From: Thermoclostridium caenicola
Lineage (GTDB): Bacteria > Bacillota > Clostridia > DSM-8532
Reading direction: 5' to 3'
DNA length: 58,099 bases
Assembly (NCBI RefSeq): GCF_900142095.1
Contig: NZ_FQZP01000010.1
Span: forward strand, 1 to 58,099
Under the pieces are notes generated by a model that did not search any database, was not told the DNA's origin, and was given only the letters and a program-made list of their open reading frames with translations. Position 1 is the first letter of the stretch; the number at the start of each line of letters is the position of its first letter. Below, one piece after another: positions 8,708 through 17,735 of this stretch. A program made the translations under genes and the position numbers.

Positions 8708-10039
8708 ATGAAAAAACGCTCCGATTTGACTGCCCCCATTCTGTCGGCCATCTTTATGGGGCTTGGTCAAATCATCGTTCTGAAGCAGTACATCAAAGGT
8801 ATACTGCTCGCTTTGATCGAAGTGCTTGTACTGCTCAACACAGGTACCATCGCCAAGGCAATTGAGGGGTTGATTACGCTCGGAGAGCCGAAACCCCATT
8901 TGCCGGTCGCCCAGAGGGACAACTCGACGTTCATGATGCTGGATGGTCTGATCGCGGTAGTCGTGGTTATCATTGTAGCAATCATTTATCTATACAATAT
9001 TCTGGACGCCAGAAAAACGGCGAAAATCTATCTGAAGACCGGTATCCTACCATCCAGAAAGAATGGCCTCAGCGCAATAGGCGAAAAGGCTTTTGCGTAC
9101 TTTGCCCTGTCTCCGGCATTCGTCATGCTTGCATTCTTTGTGGTCATTCCGCTGGTCTTTGCCATCCTGATTGCTTTTACCAACTATTCGGCTCCCAATC
9201 ATATACCGCCGAACAACACCATTGACTGGGTAGGGTTTGAGACCTTCAGGGAAATGCTGAGTCTCAAGCAGTACTCCCAGGGATTTGCCCGTACCGCCAT
9301 CTGGACGTTTGTTTGGGCATTGCTCTCCACGACTACCTGCTATTTCGGCGGGATGTTTTTAGCCCTTGCACTCCTGGACAAAAAGATCAAGATTGCGGGC
9401 GTTTTCAGGACCATCTTCATACTGCCGTATGCGATTCCGGGCATGATTAGCCTTTTCATGTGGGCTATTCTCTTAAACGGACAATTCGGGCCTATCACAC
9501 GGGCTTTCAGGGAACTTGGGATCATCTCCTGGCTTCAGAAAACTGGCATCCTTCAAAAGGACATCATCCCATGGCTTTCCGATCCGCTCCTTGCCAAAAT
9601 CATGTTGATTCTCGTGAACCTGTGGCTGGGATTTCCCTATTTTATGCTCATGATCACAGGCATCATGACATCCATGAGGCAGGATATCTTTGAAGCGGCC
9701 CTGATCGACGGGGCGAGCAAGTTCCAGCAGTTCAAGTACATCACCTTCCCGCTGCTCATGTACCAGACGATGCCGCTGTTCATCATGAGCTTCTCGTACA
9801 ATATGAACAACTTTGCGGGCGTTTACTTCCTCACCAATGGTAACCCGCCGGATACCATCACCACGCAGTCGTTCGCGGGTACGACGGACACCCTTATCAC
9901 GTGGATGTATAAGCTGACGCTGGATCAGAGGCTATACAACAAAGCTTCCGTCGTGGCGCTCATCATGTTCCTTGTTGTGGCACCCTTTGCTTTGTATAAC
10001 TTCGCCCAGACCAAGTCGTTCAAGGAGGGTGAGCTGTAG
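8708..10039 (+). CDS. malF: Maltodextrin ABC transporter permease MalF
   Basis: The 443-residue membrane protein has an N-terminal part with two hydrophobic segments before a soluble-looking loop (about 60-80), then the usual six-helix permease core. The EAA loop that contacts the ATPase is visible as EAALIDGASKFQQFKYITFP. Start 8708 is chosen because AGGGGGAG lies eight bases upstream; an in-frame ATG nine codons earlier has no ribosome site. It pairs with the MalG-type protein that begins on its last base. No ATPase gene is in the operon, so the importer must use a shared ATPase of the MsmX type encoded elsewhere. Confidence 0.92.
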   Translation: MKKRSDLTAPILSAIFMGLGQIIVLKQYIKGILLALIEVLVLLNTGTIAKAIEGLITLGEPKPHLPVAQRDNSTFMMLDGLIAVVVVIIVAIIYLYNILDARKTAKIYLKTGILPSRKNGLSAIGEKAFAYFALSPAFVMLAFFVVIPLVFAILIAFTNYSAPNHIPPNNTIDWVGFETFREMLSLKQYSQGFARTAIWTFVWALLSTTTCYFGGMFLALALLDKKIKIAGVFRTIFILPYAIPGMISLFMWAILLNGQFGPITRAFRELGIISWLQKTGILQKDIIPWLSDPLLAKIMLILVNLWLGFPYFMLMITGIMTSMRQDIFEAALIDGASKFQQFKYITFPLLMYQTMPLFIMSFSYNMNNFAGVYFLTNGNPPDTITTQSFAGTTDTLITWMYKLTLDQRLYNKASVVALIMFLVVAPFALYNFAQTKSFKEGEL

Positions 10040-10878
10040 TGAAAAAGGCATTGACGGTTGTTCGGTACTTCTTCGTGTACCTGATGCTTATTATCCTGTC
10101 ATTCATCGTGCTCTATCCTATTGCGTTCACCATCAGCGGTGCCTTCAACAAGGGCAAGTCCCTGTTCCAGATGAACGTGCTGCCAATACCCTCCAATCCA
10201 ACAACAGAACACTTTACCGAGCTGTTTACCAAAACCAACTATTTGAACTGGTACAAGAACTCCTTCATCATTGCGGTTTGCAATATGCTTATGACGACGG
10301 TTCTTGTTATGATAACGGCTTACATTTTCTCAAGGTACAGGTTTGCCCTGAAAAAGCCCATGCTCATGAGCTTCCTGATACTTCAGATGTTCCCGAGCAC
10401 CATCGGCATGATAGCCATTTATGTCATCCTTAACCGTTTTGGCCTTACCGATAATCTGTTCGGACTTATCCTGGTTTATACAGCGGGCAATATCCCCTAC
10501 AACACATGGCTGCTGAAAGGTTATTTTGACACCATCCCCAAGAGCATCGACGAAGCGGCCAAAGTGGACGGGGCAGGGAATCTCACGACGTTCTTCAGGA
10601 TTATCCTGCCCAATACCCTGCCCATGGTGGCCTTCCTGGCTGTAACCAGCTTCACGCAGCCCTGGATGGACTTCATACTTCCCAGGTTTATCTTAAGAAG
10701 CGACAAAAACAAGACATTGGCTGTCGGCCTGTTTGAAATGATTAACGGACGGTCCAACGACAATTTCACCCAGTTTGCGGCAGGAGCCTTGTTGATAGCC
10801 GTCCCGTTCGTCATTCTGTTTGTCATCAACCAAAAATACCTGGTTAGGATAATGTCGGCCGGTGCGGTTAAAGAGTGA
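10039..10878 (+). CDS. malG: Maltodextrin ABC transporter permease MalG
   Basis: The 279-residue inner-membrane permease has six hydrophobic segments and the EAA motif DEAAKVDGAGNLTTFFRIIL, which docks on the ATPase. It uses a GTG start that shares its first G with the TAG stop of malF, a translational coupling arrangement; AAGGAGG lies about ten bases upstream. Length and motif order fit MalG. Together with MalE and MalF it forms a maltodextrin importer. Confidence 0.93.
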   Translation: MKKALTVVRYFFVYLMLIILSFIVLYPIAFTISGAFNKGKSLFQMNVLPIPSNPTTEHFTELFTKTNYLNWYKNSFIIAVCNMLMTTVLVMITAYIFSRYRFALKKPMLMSFLILQMFPSTIGMIAIYVILNRFGLTDNLFGLILVYTAGNIPYNTWLLKGYFDTIPKSIDEAAKVDGAGNLTTFFRIILPNTLPMVAFLAVTSFTQPWMDFILPRFILRSDKNKTLAVGLFEMINGRSNDNFTQFAAGALLIAVPFVILFVINQKYLVRIMSAGAVKE

Positions 10879-10913
10879 GGCTGAACATGGATTATAGCTA
10901 AGGGGGAAAAACA

Positions 10914-12602
10914 GTGCTGAAAAAGCTGTTGTCAAAATGCTTATGCCTGCTGCTGCTTTTTGCTCTTGCAGCCTGCGGTTCCGGTTCTTCTTCCACAAAT
11001 AATCCGGAGCCGTCAGCGTCGGTCCAGACATCTTCGGTTGACCCTGAAACCTCGTCTGTACATTCCGCCGACCCTGTCTATGCGCTTGCTCCTACTGCGC
11101 AGAACGCATCAGGCAACAGGCAGGGCGTGTATTACGAGATATTTGTCAGGGCTTTTGCCGATTCGGACGGCGACGGGATCGGTGACCTCAATGGCCTGAT
11201 ACAGAAACTCGATTACCTGAACGATGGCAACCCCGAGACGACAACCGACCTTGGGATCACGGGTATCTGGCTCATGCCTATCAATAAGGCGGCTTCATAC
11301 CATGGATATGATGTGACCGACTATTATGCCATCAATCCTGAGTACGGGACCATGGAGGATTTTGAAAGGCTCATTGAGGAAGCCCATAAAAGAGGCATCT
11401 CGGTAATTATGGACCTTGTCCTTAATCATACCAGCAGCTCACATCCATGGTTCATAAGCGCCCGGGATCCCGCAAGCCCGTACAGGGACTGGTATCTGTG
11501 GGCGGACGAAAACTCTGACGAGTATAATGTCAAGGCCACCATCTGGGGCCATAACGCATGGCACAAGGTGAACGATTCCTATTACCTGGGCCTGTTTTGG
11601 AGCGAAATGCCCGATCTGAACTACAACAATCCCGAAGTGCGGCAGGAAGCCAAGAACATAGCCGCCTTCTGGCTGGATAAAGGGGTTGACGGGTTCAGGC
11701 TTGACGCGGTTCCCCATCTGTTTGACTCGGTTGAGGTCCGTCCCGGTGAAAGCGGCCTCGAAAAGACCCTGGAATGGTGGACCAAGTTCACGGCGTTTTG
11801 CCACGAAAAGAAGCCGGGCTGTCTCATCGTCGGCGAAGTGCTCAACGAAAGCACGTCAATCAGGGCCTCGTACTTACCGGCGCTTGACTCCACGTTCCAC
11901 ATCGGCCTGGGGCCCCAGATTGCCAATGTCGTAAAGGGCGGCGCCAGCAACAACAACTATATAAGCACGTTCATCGCCAACAACTATGCCCAGTATGCGA
12001 AAGCCAATCCCGATTATATCGATGCACCGATGCTTTCCAACCATGACCAGAACAGGATCATAACCGCTGTGGGCGGCGATCATGAAAAAATGAAGGTTGC
12101 AGCCAGCATTTATCTGACGCTGGAAGGCATCCCGTTCATCTATTACGGCGAGGAAATCGGCATGGTGGGCGGTAAGCCCGACGAAGATATCCGGCTCCCG
12201 TTCGTCTGGGGCGGCGACGATCCCCTGCAGACAAGGTGGAGGGAGTCCAAGTACAATGCCATTGTCAAATCGGTGGCTGAGCAGGAAGGTGATCCGAATT
12301 CACTTCTCACCCATTATAAGCGGCTTATACGGGTCAGGACGAAGAACCATGCCCTTTATGCCGGTAAGTTCAGCCCGATTGAGTCCGAGAATCCTTCCAT
12401 CGTCGCATATAACATGAAATCCGACAGACAGTCGGCGATTATCCTGCATAACCTGGCCCAGACCGAGCAGTCCATCTCGTCGTTGGATCTGACAGGTTAT
12501 ACCCTTGAATTCTGCCAGAAGAAGGACGGGTTTGTCCAGGACGGCAATCAAGTTGTGATGCCGCCATTAAGCACCGTCATATTTGTCAGGGATTTAAATT
12601 GA
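10914..12602 (+). CDS. Membrane-anchored extracellular alpha-amylase lipoprotein (GH13)
   Basis: The 562-residue protein has a lipoprotein signal with lipobox LAAC (Cys21), a low-complexity Ser/Pro linker to about residue 68, and a GH13 barrel. The catalytic residues are Asp264 (GFRLDAV), Glu308 (LIVGEVLNE) and Asp378 (LSNHDQNR). The opening YYEIFVRAFADSDGDGIGDL and the SYHGYDVTDYY motif resemble the GH13_36 group that includes the lipoprotein amylase of Halothermothrix. It starts with GTG, 36 bases after malG. It should cut starch or long maltodextrins at the cell surface and supply the MalEFG importer. Oligo-1,6-glucosidase-like or transferase activity cannot be excluded. Confidence 0.87.
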   Translation: MLKKLLSKCLCLLLLFALAACGSGSSSTNNPEPSASVQTSSVDPETSSVHSADPVYALAPTAQNASGNRQGVYYEIFVRAFADSDGDGIGDLNGLIQKLDYLNDGNPETTTDLGITGIWLMPINKAASYHGYDVTDYYAINPEYGTMEDFERLIEEAHKRGISVIMDLVLNHTSSSHPWFISARDPASPYRDWYLWADENSDEYNVKATIWGHNAWHKVNDSYYLGLFWSEMPDLNYNNPEVRQEAKNIAAFWLDKGVDGFRLDAVPHLFDSVEVRPGESGLEKTLEWWTKFTAFCHEKKPGCLIVGEVLNESTSIRASYLPALDSTFHIGLGPQIANVVKGGASNNNYISTFIANNYAQYAKANPDYIDAPMLSNHDQNRIITAVGGDHEKMKVAASIYLTLEGIPFIYYGEEIGMVGGKPDEDIRLPFVWGGDDPLQTRWRESKYNAIVKSVAEQEGDPNSLLTHYKRLIRVRTKNHALYAGKFSPIESENPSIVAYNMKSDRQSAIILHNLAQTEQSISSLDLTGYTLEFCQKKDGFVQDGNQVVMPPLSTVIFVRDLN

Positions 12603-12651
12603 GTGATTAAGTATACACCAGTAAGTCGACAAGTAAATGGAGGTAGAACAG

Positions 12652-14292
12652 ATGCGCAAATTACCTAAGGTGGCCTACTTTTGCATGGAATACGCTATCG
12701 AATCCAATGTGAAACTCTATGCCGGGGGGTTGGGCATACTTGCCGGCGACTACATGAAAGAGGCCTGCGATAACGGCTATCCTGTAATCGGCATAGGCAT
12801 CAAGTGGAAGCAGGGTTACGGGGAGCAACTGATCGACAAGGAGAACTGCCGGCCTTATGATGCCTATGTAAACAGGTATTATGATTTCCTGAAAGACACG
12901 GGCATAACCGTGACCGTCAGGATCAATCAGAGGGATGTGAAGGTCAAGGTTTGGCAATACGACGCCCATGGCGTTAACAACCTCTACCTGCTGGATACGG
13001 ACGTGGACGGCAACGACGGCGACGCAAGATGGATAACGGGCCAGCTTTACGGATGGTTCGGCGAAGAACGGGTGGCCCAGGAAATGGTCCTTGGCATAGG
13101 CGGCGTCCGGGCTCTCCGTGCCCTTGGCTTTGAACCGGATGTCTACCATTTTAACGAGGGCCATGCCTTATTTGCGGGCTTTGAACTCATCCGCGAAAAA
13201 ATGGCAAAAGGACAGAGCTTTGAAGAAGCGGTTGAAAACACCCGCAAAGAGGTCGTCTTTACAACCCATACCCCAGTCATACAGGGCAACGAATCCCATC
13301 CGATCGAGCGCCTGGTCTATATGGGCGCCAACCTTGGCATGACCAAAAAGCAACTGAAGGCGATCGGCGGTTCGCCTTTCAACATGACGGTCGGGGCCCT
13401 CAGGCTCTCCAGGCTGTCCAACGCGGTGGCGCAGCTTCATAAAGAGACCGCCAACAAGATGTGGAGAAAAGTCAGGAACAGAAGCGAAATCATCGGCATC
13501 ACCAACGCCATCCATATCCCGACCTGGGTGGACAGCCGGATGCTGGAACTTGCCGAAAAATATGACGGCAGCGCAAAGGCAAGGGAAGAATTATGGAACA
13601 GGCATATGAAGAACAAGAGAGACCTCATTGACTTTGTTGAAAAGCGGACCGGTGTACGGCTCAATCCCGATGCATTGCTTATCGGATTCTCCCGCCGCGC
13701 GGCGCCTTACAAGCGCTCCAACCTCATCTTCACCGACAGGAAGTTCATCGAACCTTTGCTGAAGTCCGGCAAGCTCCAGATCGTCTTTTCCGGAAAAGCC
13801 CATCCGCTTGATGACGTAGGCAAGCGGATCGTTTCCGACATCCTGGAGGTGACAAAGCTTTATCCGAACAGCGTGGTATTCCTTGAAAACTACGATATGG
13901 AAATTGGCCGTGCATTGACGCGCGGTGCCGATGTCTGGCTCAACAACCCCAGGCGTCCCATGGAAGCCTCGGGTACCTCGGGCATGAAAGCGGCGATGAA
14001 CGGCGTCCTCAACGTTTCCATCCTGGATGGATGGTGGCCGGAAGCATGCCGTCACGGCGTCAACGGCTGGCAGTTCGGAGATGGCAGGCAGTTCGAGGAT
14101 GAAGCGCAATGCGACGCCCATGACTTCGAAGTGCTGAAGAACTGCCTGACCAGGGAAGTCCTGCCTGCATACTATCAGGACAGGAACAAGTGGATTGACA
14201 TGATGGCCGCTTCCATCAACACGACCAGGGACCAGTTCGGCATGAAGAGAATGCTCGATGAATACTACAACAGGATGTATATCGTCAAATAA
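12652..14292 (+). CDS. glgP: Alpha-glucan phosphorylase, short form (GT35)
   Basis: The 546-residue enzyme should phosphorolyse maltodextrin or glycogen to alpha-glucose-1-phosphate using pyridoxal phosphate. The cofactor lysine is expected at about 446 within EASGTSGMKAAMNG; HFNEGHALF and FTTHTPVIQGNE are further family landmarks. It lacks the roughly 100-300 extra residues of classical phosphorylases and matches the compact group found in thermophiles and Clostridia. The start at 12652 is set by GGAGG eight bases upstream; an ATG at 12637 overlaps that ribosome site. It is the last gene of the mal operon, 49 bases after the amylase, and ends before a bidirectional terminator. Confidence 0.9.
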   Translation: MRKLPKVAYFCMEYAIESNVKLYAGGLGILAGDYMKEACDNGYPVIGIGIKWKQGYGEQLIDKENCRPYDAYVNRYYDFLKDTGITVTVRINQRDVKVKVWQYDAHGVNNLYLLDTDVDGNDGDARWITGQLYGWFGEERVAQEMVLGIGGVRALRALGFEPDVYHFNEGHALFAGFELIREKMAKGQSFEEAVENTRKEVVFTTHTPVIQGNESHPIERLVYMGANLGMTKKQLKAIGGSPFNMTVGALRLSRLSNAVAQLHKETANKMWRKVRNRSEIIGITNAIHIPTWVDSRMLELAEKYDGSAKAREELWNRHMKNKRDLIDFVEKRTGVRLNPDALLIGFSRRAAPYKRSNLIFTDRKFIEPLLKSGKLQIVFSGKAHPLDDVGKRIVSDILEVTKLYPNSVVFLENYDMEIGRALTRGADVWLNNPRRPMEASGTSGMKAAMNGVLNVSILDGWWPEACRHGVNGWQFGDGRQFEDEAQCDAHDFEVLKNCLTREVLPAYYQDRNKWIDMMAASINTTRDQFGMKRMLDEYYNRMYIVK

Positions 14293-14333
14293 CCAGGCGG
14301 CGAGTGCCTGCCAGGAAATATAAAGAAAACAAG

Positions 14334-14370
14334 ATGGCCCGGATTTTCCATGATCCGGGCCATTTGTTTC
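14334..14370. terminator. Bidirectional terminator between glgP and the chemoreceptor gene
   Basis: ATGGCCCGGAT (14334-14344) pairs perfectly with ATCCGGGCCAT (14353-14363). T-rich tracts follow on the plus strand (TTGTTTC), and an A-rich tract precedes it, giving a U-rich tail on the minus strand. The flanking genes converge. Confidence 0.85.
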
Positions 14371-14411
14371 TATCAATATCGACAGCCGCTATATACAAGG
14401 CGGGTTTTCTG

Positions 14412-16637
14412 TTATTCCGGTATGACGAACATTGAGACGGCATCCTTAAGCCTTGCAGCGCTTTCATCGGCAGTTATGGCCTTCGTAAGGACGTTTTCGG
14501 AGCCGGCCAGTATCCTGGAGGCTTCTTCGGCAATCACGGCGGCGCCCTGGGCACCGTCATTTGTAGCCGAAACAACCTTCATGAGCGTATCCTTCAGTGC
14601 CGTGATGGCATTTGACAGGGTTTCGGCGGTGGACGCCAGCTTGAGCGACATTTCCTGGTACAGGGCGGCGTCCCGGTTATACTGCTCGCCGGTCTGATCC
14701 AGCAGCTTGAAGCTTTCCTTTACATTGGTCTCGAAATACCTGAGCAGATCATTGGCGCTTTCAGACAGATGGGTTACCGACAGCAGCACCAGGTTCGATA
14801 TGTCCTGGATCTGGGATGCGCTGTTTCTGGACTGGGTGGCCAGCTTTCTGATTTCTTCTGCAACCACACTGAAGCCTGCACCGGCCTTGCCGGCCCTTGC
14901 AGCTTCTATGGCCGCGTTCAGCGAGAGAAGGTTGGTCTGGGAGGCCACCGCCATGATGTTATCCAAGAGCAGGGTGATCTGATGGATCGAGTCAGCTTCA
15001 CGTATGGCTTCTTCAAGCCTTTTCTTGGTTGCCTCCTGCATCTTCTGGTTCTCGCTGCTGCTGAGCCTTACCTTATTAAACACTTCCTGAGCACGGTTTC
15101 GGATCTCCATCGACGATATATTGCCTTTTTCCGCGTTGGATCGGATGGTGTCAACAACCTGTGTCAAATCGGAAACCGCCTTGTTCATGTTCTCGGCAGA
15201 ACCGTTCGTATCCGTCAAAGCGGCCGACAGCTGCTGGGTATTGGCCGAAATGGTTTCTATACTGAGATGCAGGTTGTTGATATAGTTCCTGACCGTGGCG
15301 ACGGCTTCGGCAACCTCATCGGCCTGGACACGCACGTTCCTGATAATCTCGGATACGGACTGCTGCATTTTCTCCGTGGAACTGGCAAGCTTTCCGATCT
15401 CATCTTTCCGCTTTCTTAAATTTGCAGGGATACTGGATGTGAAATCCGCGTTAGCAAACCTTTCGATATGCCCGGTAAGCACCTTGATGGGCCTGATCTG
15501 CCTGGATACCAGCAGTGACGCCACAATCAGAACGATGAGGAGAGTTGCAATGCTGATGAGGATCACGATGGATGTAAAGGTGTTGACTTCATTCATGATG
15601 CCGTCGATGGGTATCTCCGACCAGAATATCCATCGGATGTCGGTACCGGGTATGGTAACGGGGGAGAAGCAATAGAGTTTTTTGTCGGCATAGCTCAGCT
15701 TGCTGACGGTGCTTCCTTTTTCCTTGGCTTCCTGATATGCCGCCATAAGATCTTTGCTAAGGTATGATGAGATGTTCCGGCCTTCATAACCAGTATCCGA
15801 CCCGTACGACAAGATCTCCCCGTTGTCCATTACAAGGCCGCTCATGCCGATCTCCTGTGTTGCCTCTTTCACCAGGCTGCTAAAGTGATCGGCGTACATC
15901 TCGGTTCCCACAATGCCGTGGAAATCGGTGCCATTTGTCGTGATGGGCATACTGTAGGCTATGACGGTGTATTGCTTGTCTCCCTCTTCCACAACATAGG
16001 GAGAGGTAATATAGGGCTTGATGGTTTGCTTGATGTGGGAATATGCTTCGGTATCATCCGCGTTGGTGGGATGGTCGGGATCCAAAAGATAGGGATTGAT
16101 GTTGCCTAATCTATTGTAGTGCTTGATGACGTGCAACCTGATGCGCCCTTTGCTGTCGCCAAGGTCACTGTTGACGAAACTGACGTCGATCTCGTCGGCA
16201 GCCTTCGCTTCGCCAAGCACATACATGCCAAAAATATGTTCCGGGGAGCTGTCCAGGTTCCTTTCAAGAATTGTCCTTACTTCGGACCTTTGCAATATCC
16301 TGCTGATGCGCTGTATGATCATCATTTGCTGAAAATATTTCGTATAACCGGTTACGTTTTCGATGAAGATCTCGATGCTCCTTGCCTTCTCATTGGCGAG
16401 GCTCTCGGTGATGCGTATTTCTTCATCGAGTTTTCCTGCCCTCATGGTGCCGACGACATAGCTTAATAGGATGATGTTTCCGACGAGAACCACCGATACA
16501 ATCAGGGTGATAATCCTTACGACCAGCCGCTTACTGAAAAAACTGAAAATCGAAGCCAGGATGCTTTTCTTTTGTTTCTCCGGTCCGGTTTTGCCCGCGT
16601 TTCTGAAAGGGAGTTTACTGCTCAACAACTTAATCAT
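14412..16637 (-). CDS. Methyl-accepting chemotaxis protein with extracellular Cache domain
   Basis: The 741-residue receptor has a transmembrane helix near 38-62, an extracellular double-Cache-like domain (about 65-345), a second helix near 350-375 ending in SRQIRPI, a HAMP domain, and a cytoplasmic signalling coiled coil with the conserved tip [19 protein letters not shown]. The start at 16637 is chosen because AAGGAGG lies seven bases upstream; a GTG directly before it is too close. It should steer flagellar chemotaxis. Its promoter carries the operator type found before malE and pgmB, suggesting it is expressed with the maltodextrin genes and may sense a related ligand; the ligand is not evident. 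Confidence 0.9.
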   Translation of the reverse strand: MIKLLSSKLPFRNAGKTGPEKQKKSILASIFSFFSKRLVVRIITLIVSVVLVGNIILLSYVVGTMRAGKLDEEIRITESLANEKARSIEIFIENVTGYTKYFQQMMIIQRISRILQRSEVRTILERNLDSSPEHIFGMYVLGEAKAADEIDVSFVNSDLGDSKGRIRLHVIKHYNRLGNINPYLLDPDHPTNADDTEAYSHIKQTIKPYITSPYVVEEGDKQYTVIAYSMPITTNGTDFHGIVGTEMYADHFSSLVKEATQEIGMSGLVMDNGEILSYGSDTGYEGRNISSYLSKDLMAAYQEAKEKGSTVSKLSYADKKLYCFSPVTIPGTDIRWIFWSEIPIDGIMNEVNTFTSIVILISIATLLIVLIVASLLVSRQIRPIKVLTGHIERFANADFTSSIPANLRKRKDEIGKLASSTEKMQQSVSEIIRNVRVQADEVAEAVATVRNYINNLHLSIETISANTQQLSAALTDTNGSAENMNKAVSDLTQVVDTIRSNAEKGNISSMEIRNRAQEVFNKVRLSSSENQKMQEATKKRLEEAIREADSIHQITLLLDNIMAVASQTNLLSLNAAIEAARAGKAGAGFSVVAEEIRKLATQSRNSASQIQDISNLVLLSVTHLSESANDLLRYFETNVKESFKLLDQTGEQYNRDAALYQEMSLKLASTAETLSNAITALKDTLMKVVSATNDGAQGAAVIAEEASRILAGSENVLTKAITADESAARLKDAVSMFVIPE

Positions 16638-16671
16638 CACAATTCCTCCTTAACATGATGCGCGGCTGAGG

Positions 16672-16728
16672 GCAATCGGTTGCACGTGCCTCCATATCAA
16701 ATATACAAAATTCCCGTTATTTTTACAA
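16672..16728 (-). promoter_or_regulatory. Chemoreceptor promoter with LacI-type operator
   Basis: On the minus strand TTGTAA (16723-16728) and TATATT (16700-16705) are separated by 17 bases. GCAACCGATTGC (complement of 16672-16683) follows just downstream, with the same GCAANCG arm and placement as the site before malE. Confidence 0.65.
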
Positions 16729-16800
16729 CCTTTTTGTGTATTTTTGTCATATTGTGTCCCTTGTTTTTCTATTGTATTTCCTCACAGTTCCTCATAAAAT

Positions 16801-16830
16801 AAAAATAGGTTCTTGCCCGAACCTATTTTT
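16801..16830. terminator. Strong hairpin with T-runs in a divergent intergenic region
   Basis: AAAAATAGGTTC (16801-16812) pairs perfectly with GAACCTATTTTT (16819-16830) around a six-base loop. Both strands give a stem followed by a U-rich tract. Its place between two divergently transcribed genes, where neither transcript should end, is unusual. Confidence 0.7.
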
Positions 16831-16843
16831 TGCACATTTTTAT

Positions 16844-16855
16844 GCAAGCGGTTGA
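16844..16855 (+). promoter_or_regulatory. LacI-type operator before pgmB
   Basis: GCAAGCGGTTGA matches the GCAANCGNTTGC pattern with one mismatch at the last base. It overlaps a TTGACA (16852-16857) and lies just upstream of TATACT (16865-16870). The spacing of those two boxes is too short for a standard promoter, so the promoter itself is not resolved. Confidence 0.55.
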
Positions 16856-16889
16856 CATTGCGAATATACTTGTTTTGGAGGTTAGACCA

Positions 16890-17546
16890 TTGCCAATCAA
16901 AGCTGCAATTTTTGATCTTGACGGCGTGATCGTCGATACGGCCAAGTACCATTACATGGCATGGCGGAGACTGGCCGAGGAGCTTGGCTTTGTCTTTACG
17001 GAAAAGGATAACGAGAGGCTCAAGGGCGTGTCCCGCATGCGTTCCCTTGAGATCCTGCTGGAAGTAGGCGGGCTCGCGGACAGGTTCACCGCGGAAGAAA
17101 TGGCAGCCATGGCCGCCAGGAAAAACGAATGGTATGTCCAGTACATTTCAGGGATGGATGAAAGCGAGATCCTTGAGGGTGCCGTTGAATGCCTTGCCGG
17201 CTTCAGGGCTCTGGGGGTTAAAACCGTGCTGGGATCTGCAAGCAAGAATGCCATGCTGATTCTCAATAACCTACGGCTCGTTCCCTATTTTGACGTGATC
17301 ATTGACGGCACCAGGGTCACGAAGGCCAAGCCCGATCCGGAGGTCTTCCTGCTGGGAGCGAAAGAGGCAGGGGTAAAGCCGGAAGAGTGCGTTGTCTTTG
17401 AGGATGCTCAGGCGGGCATTGATGCCGCCAAAAGCGCGGGAATGAAAGCGGTGGCCATAGGAAGGCCCGACGAGCTTCATGGGTATGACAGGATATTCAG
17501 GGGGCTATACGAAGTGAAGCCCCGGGAAATATTAGAACAGGATTAA
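16890..17546 (+). CDS. pgmB: Beta-phosphoglucomutase (HAD superfamily)
   Basis: The 218-residue protein should interconvert beta-glucose-1-phosphate and glucose-6-phosphate. The HAD nucleophile motif is FDLDGVIVDTAKYHYMAW (nucleophile and acid/base Asp 8 and 10). The cap motif KGVSRMRSLEILL is diagnostic for beta-phosphoglucomutases, followed by VLGSASKN and the metal-binding VFEDAQAGIDAA. The start is TTG at 16890, with GGAGG eight bases upstream; in-frame upstream codons have no ribosome site. It completes the maltose phosphorylase pathway encoded at 275-2572 and carries an operator of the same family as malE. A strong terminator follows. Confidence 0.92.
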   Translation: MPIKAAIFDLDGVIVDTAKYHYMAWRRLAEELGFVFTEKDNERLKGVSRMRSLEILLEVGGLADRFTAEEMAAMAARKNEWYVQYISGMDESEILEGAVECLAGFRALGVKTVLGSASKNAMLILNNLRLVPYFDVIIDGTRVTKAKPDPEVFLLGAKEAGVKPEECVVFEDAQAGIDAAKSAGMKAVAIGRPDELHGYDRIFRGLYEVKPREILEQD

Positions 17547-17554
17547 ACCAGACA

Positions 17555-17592
17555 AGGGGACAGCTGAGTAAAATAGCTGTCCCCTCTATATT
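17555..17592 (+). terminator. Intrinsic terminator after pgmB
   Basis: AGGGGACAGCT (17555-17565) pairs with AGCTGTCCCCT (17575-17585), followed by a T-rich tract (CTATATTTTT). Confidence 0.8.
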
Positions 17593-17735
17593 TTTCGGGC
17601 TGTATTGGTTGTTCCGAGCCTTTAAACCTTAAGCATGCCGCGGAAGCTCCTGGAGCTATGGTAGGATTCGGTGCCGTTATGGTAGATGAAGACATACCCG
17701 TAACATAATCACCGAAGATGATGTGCGTCTGGATA

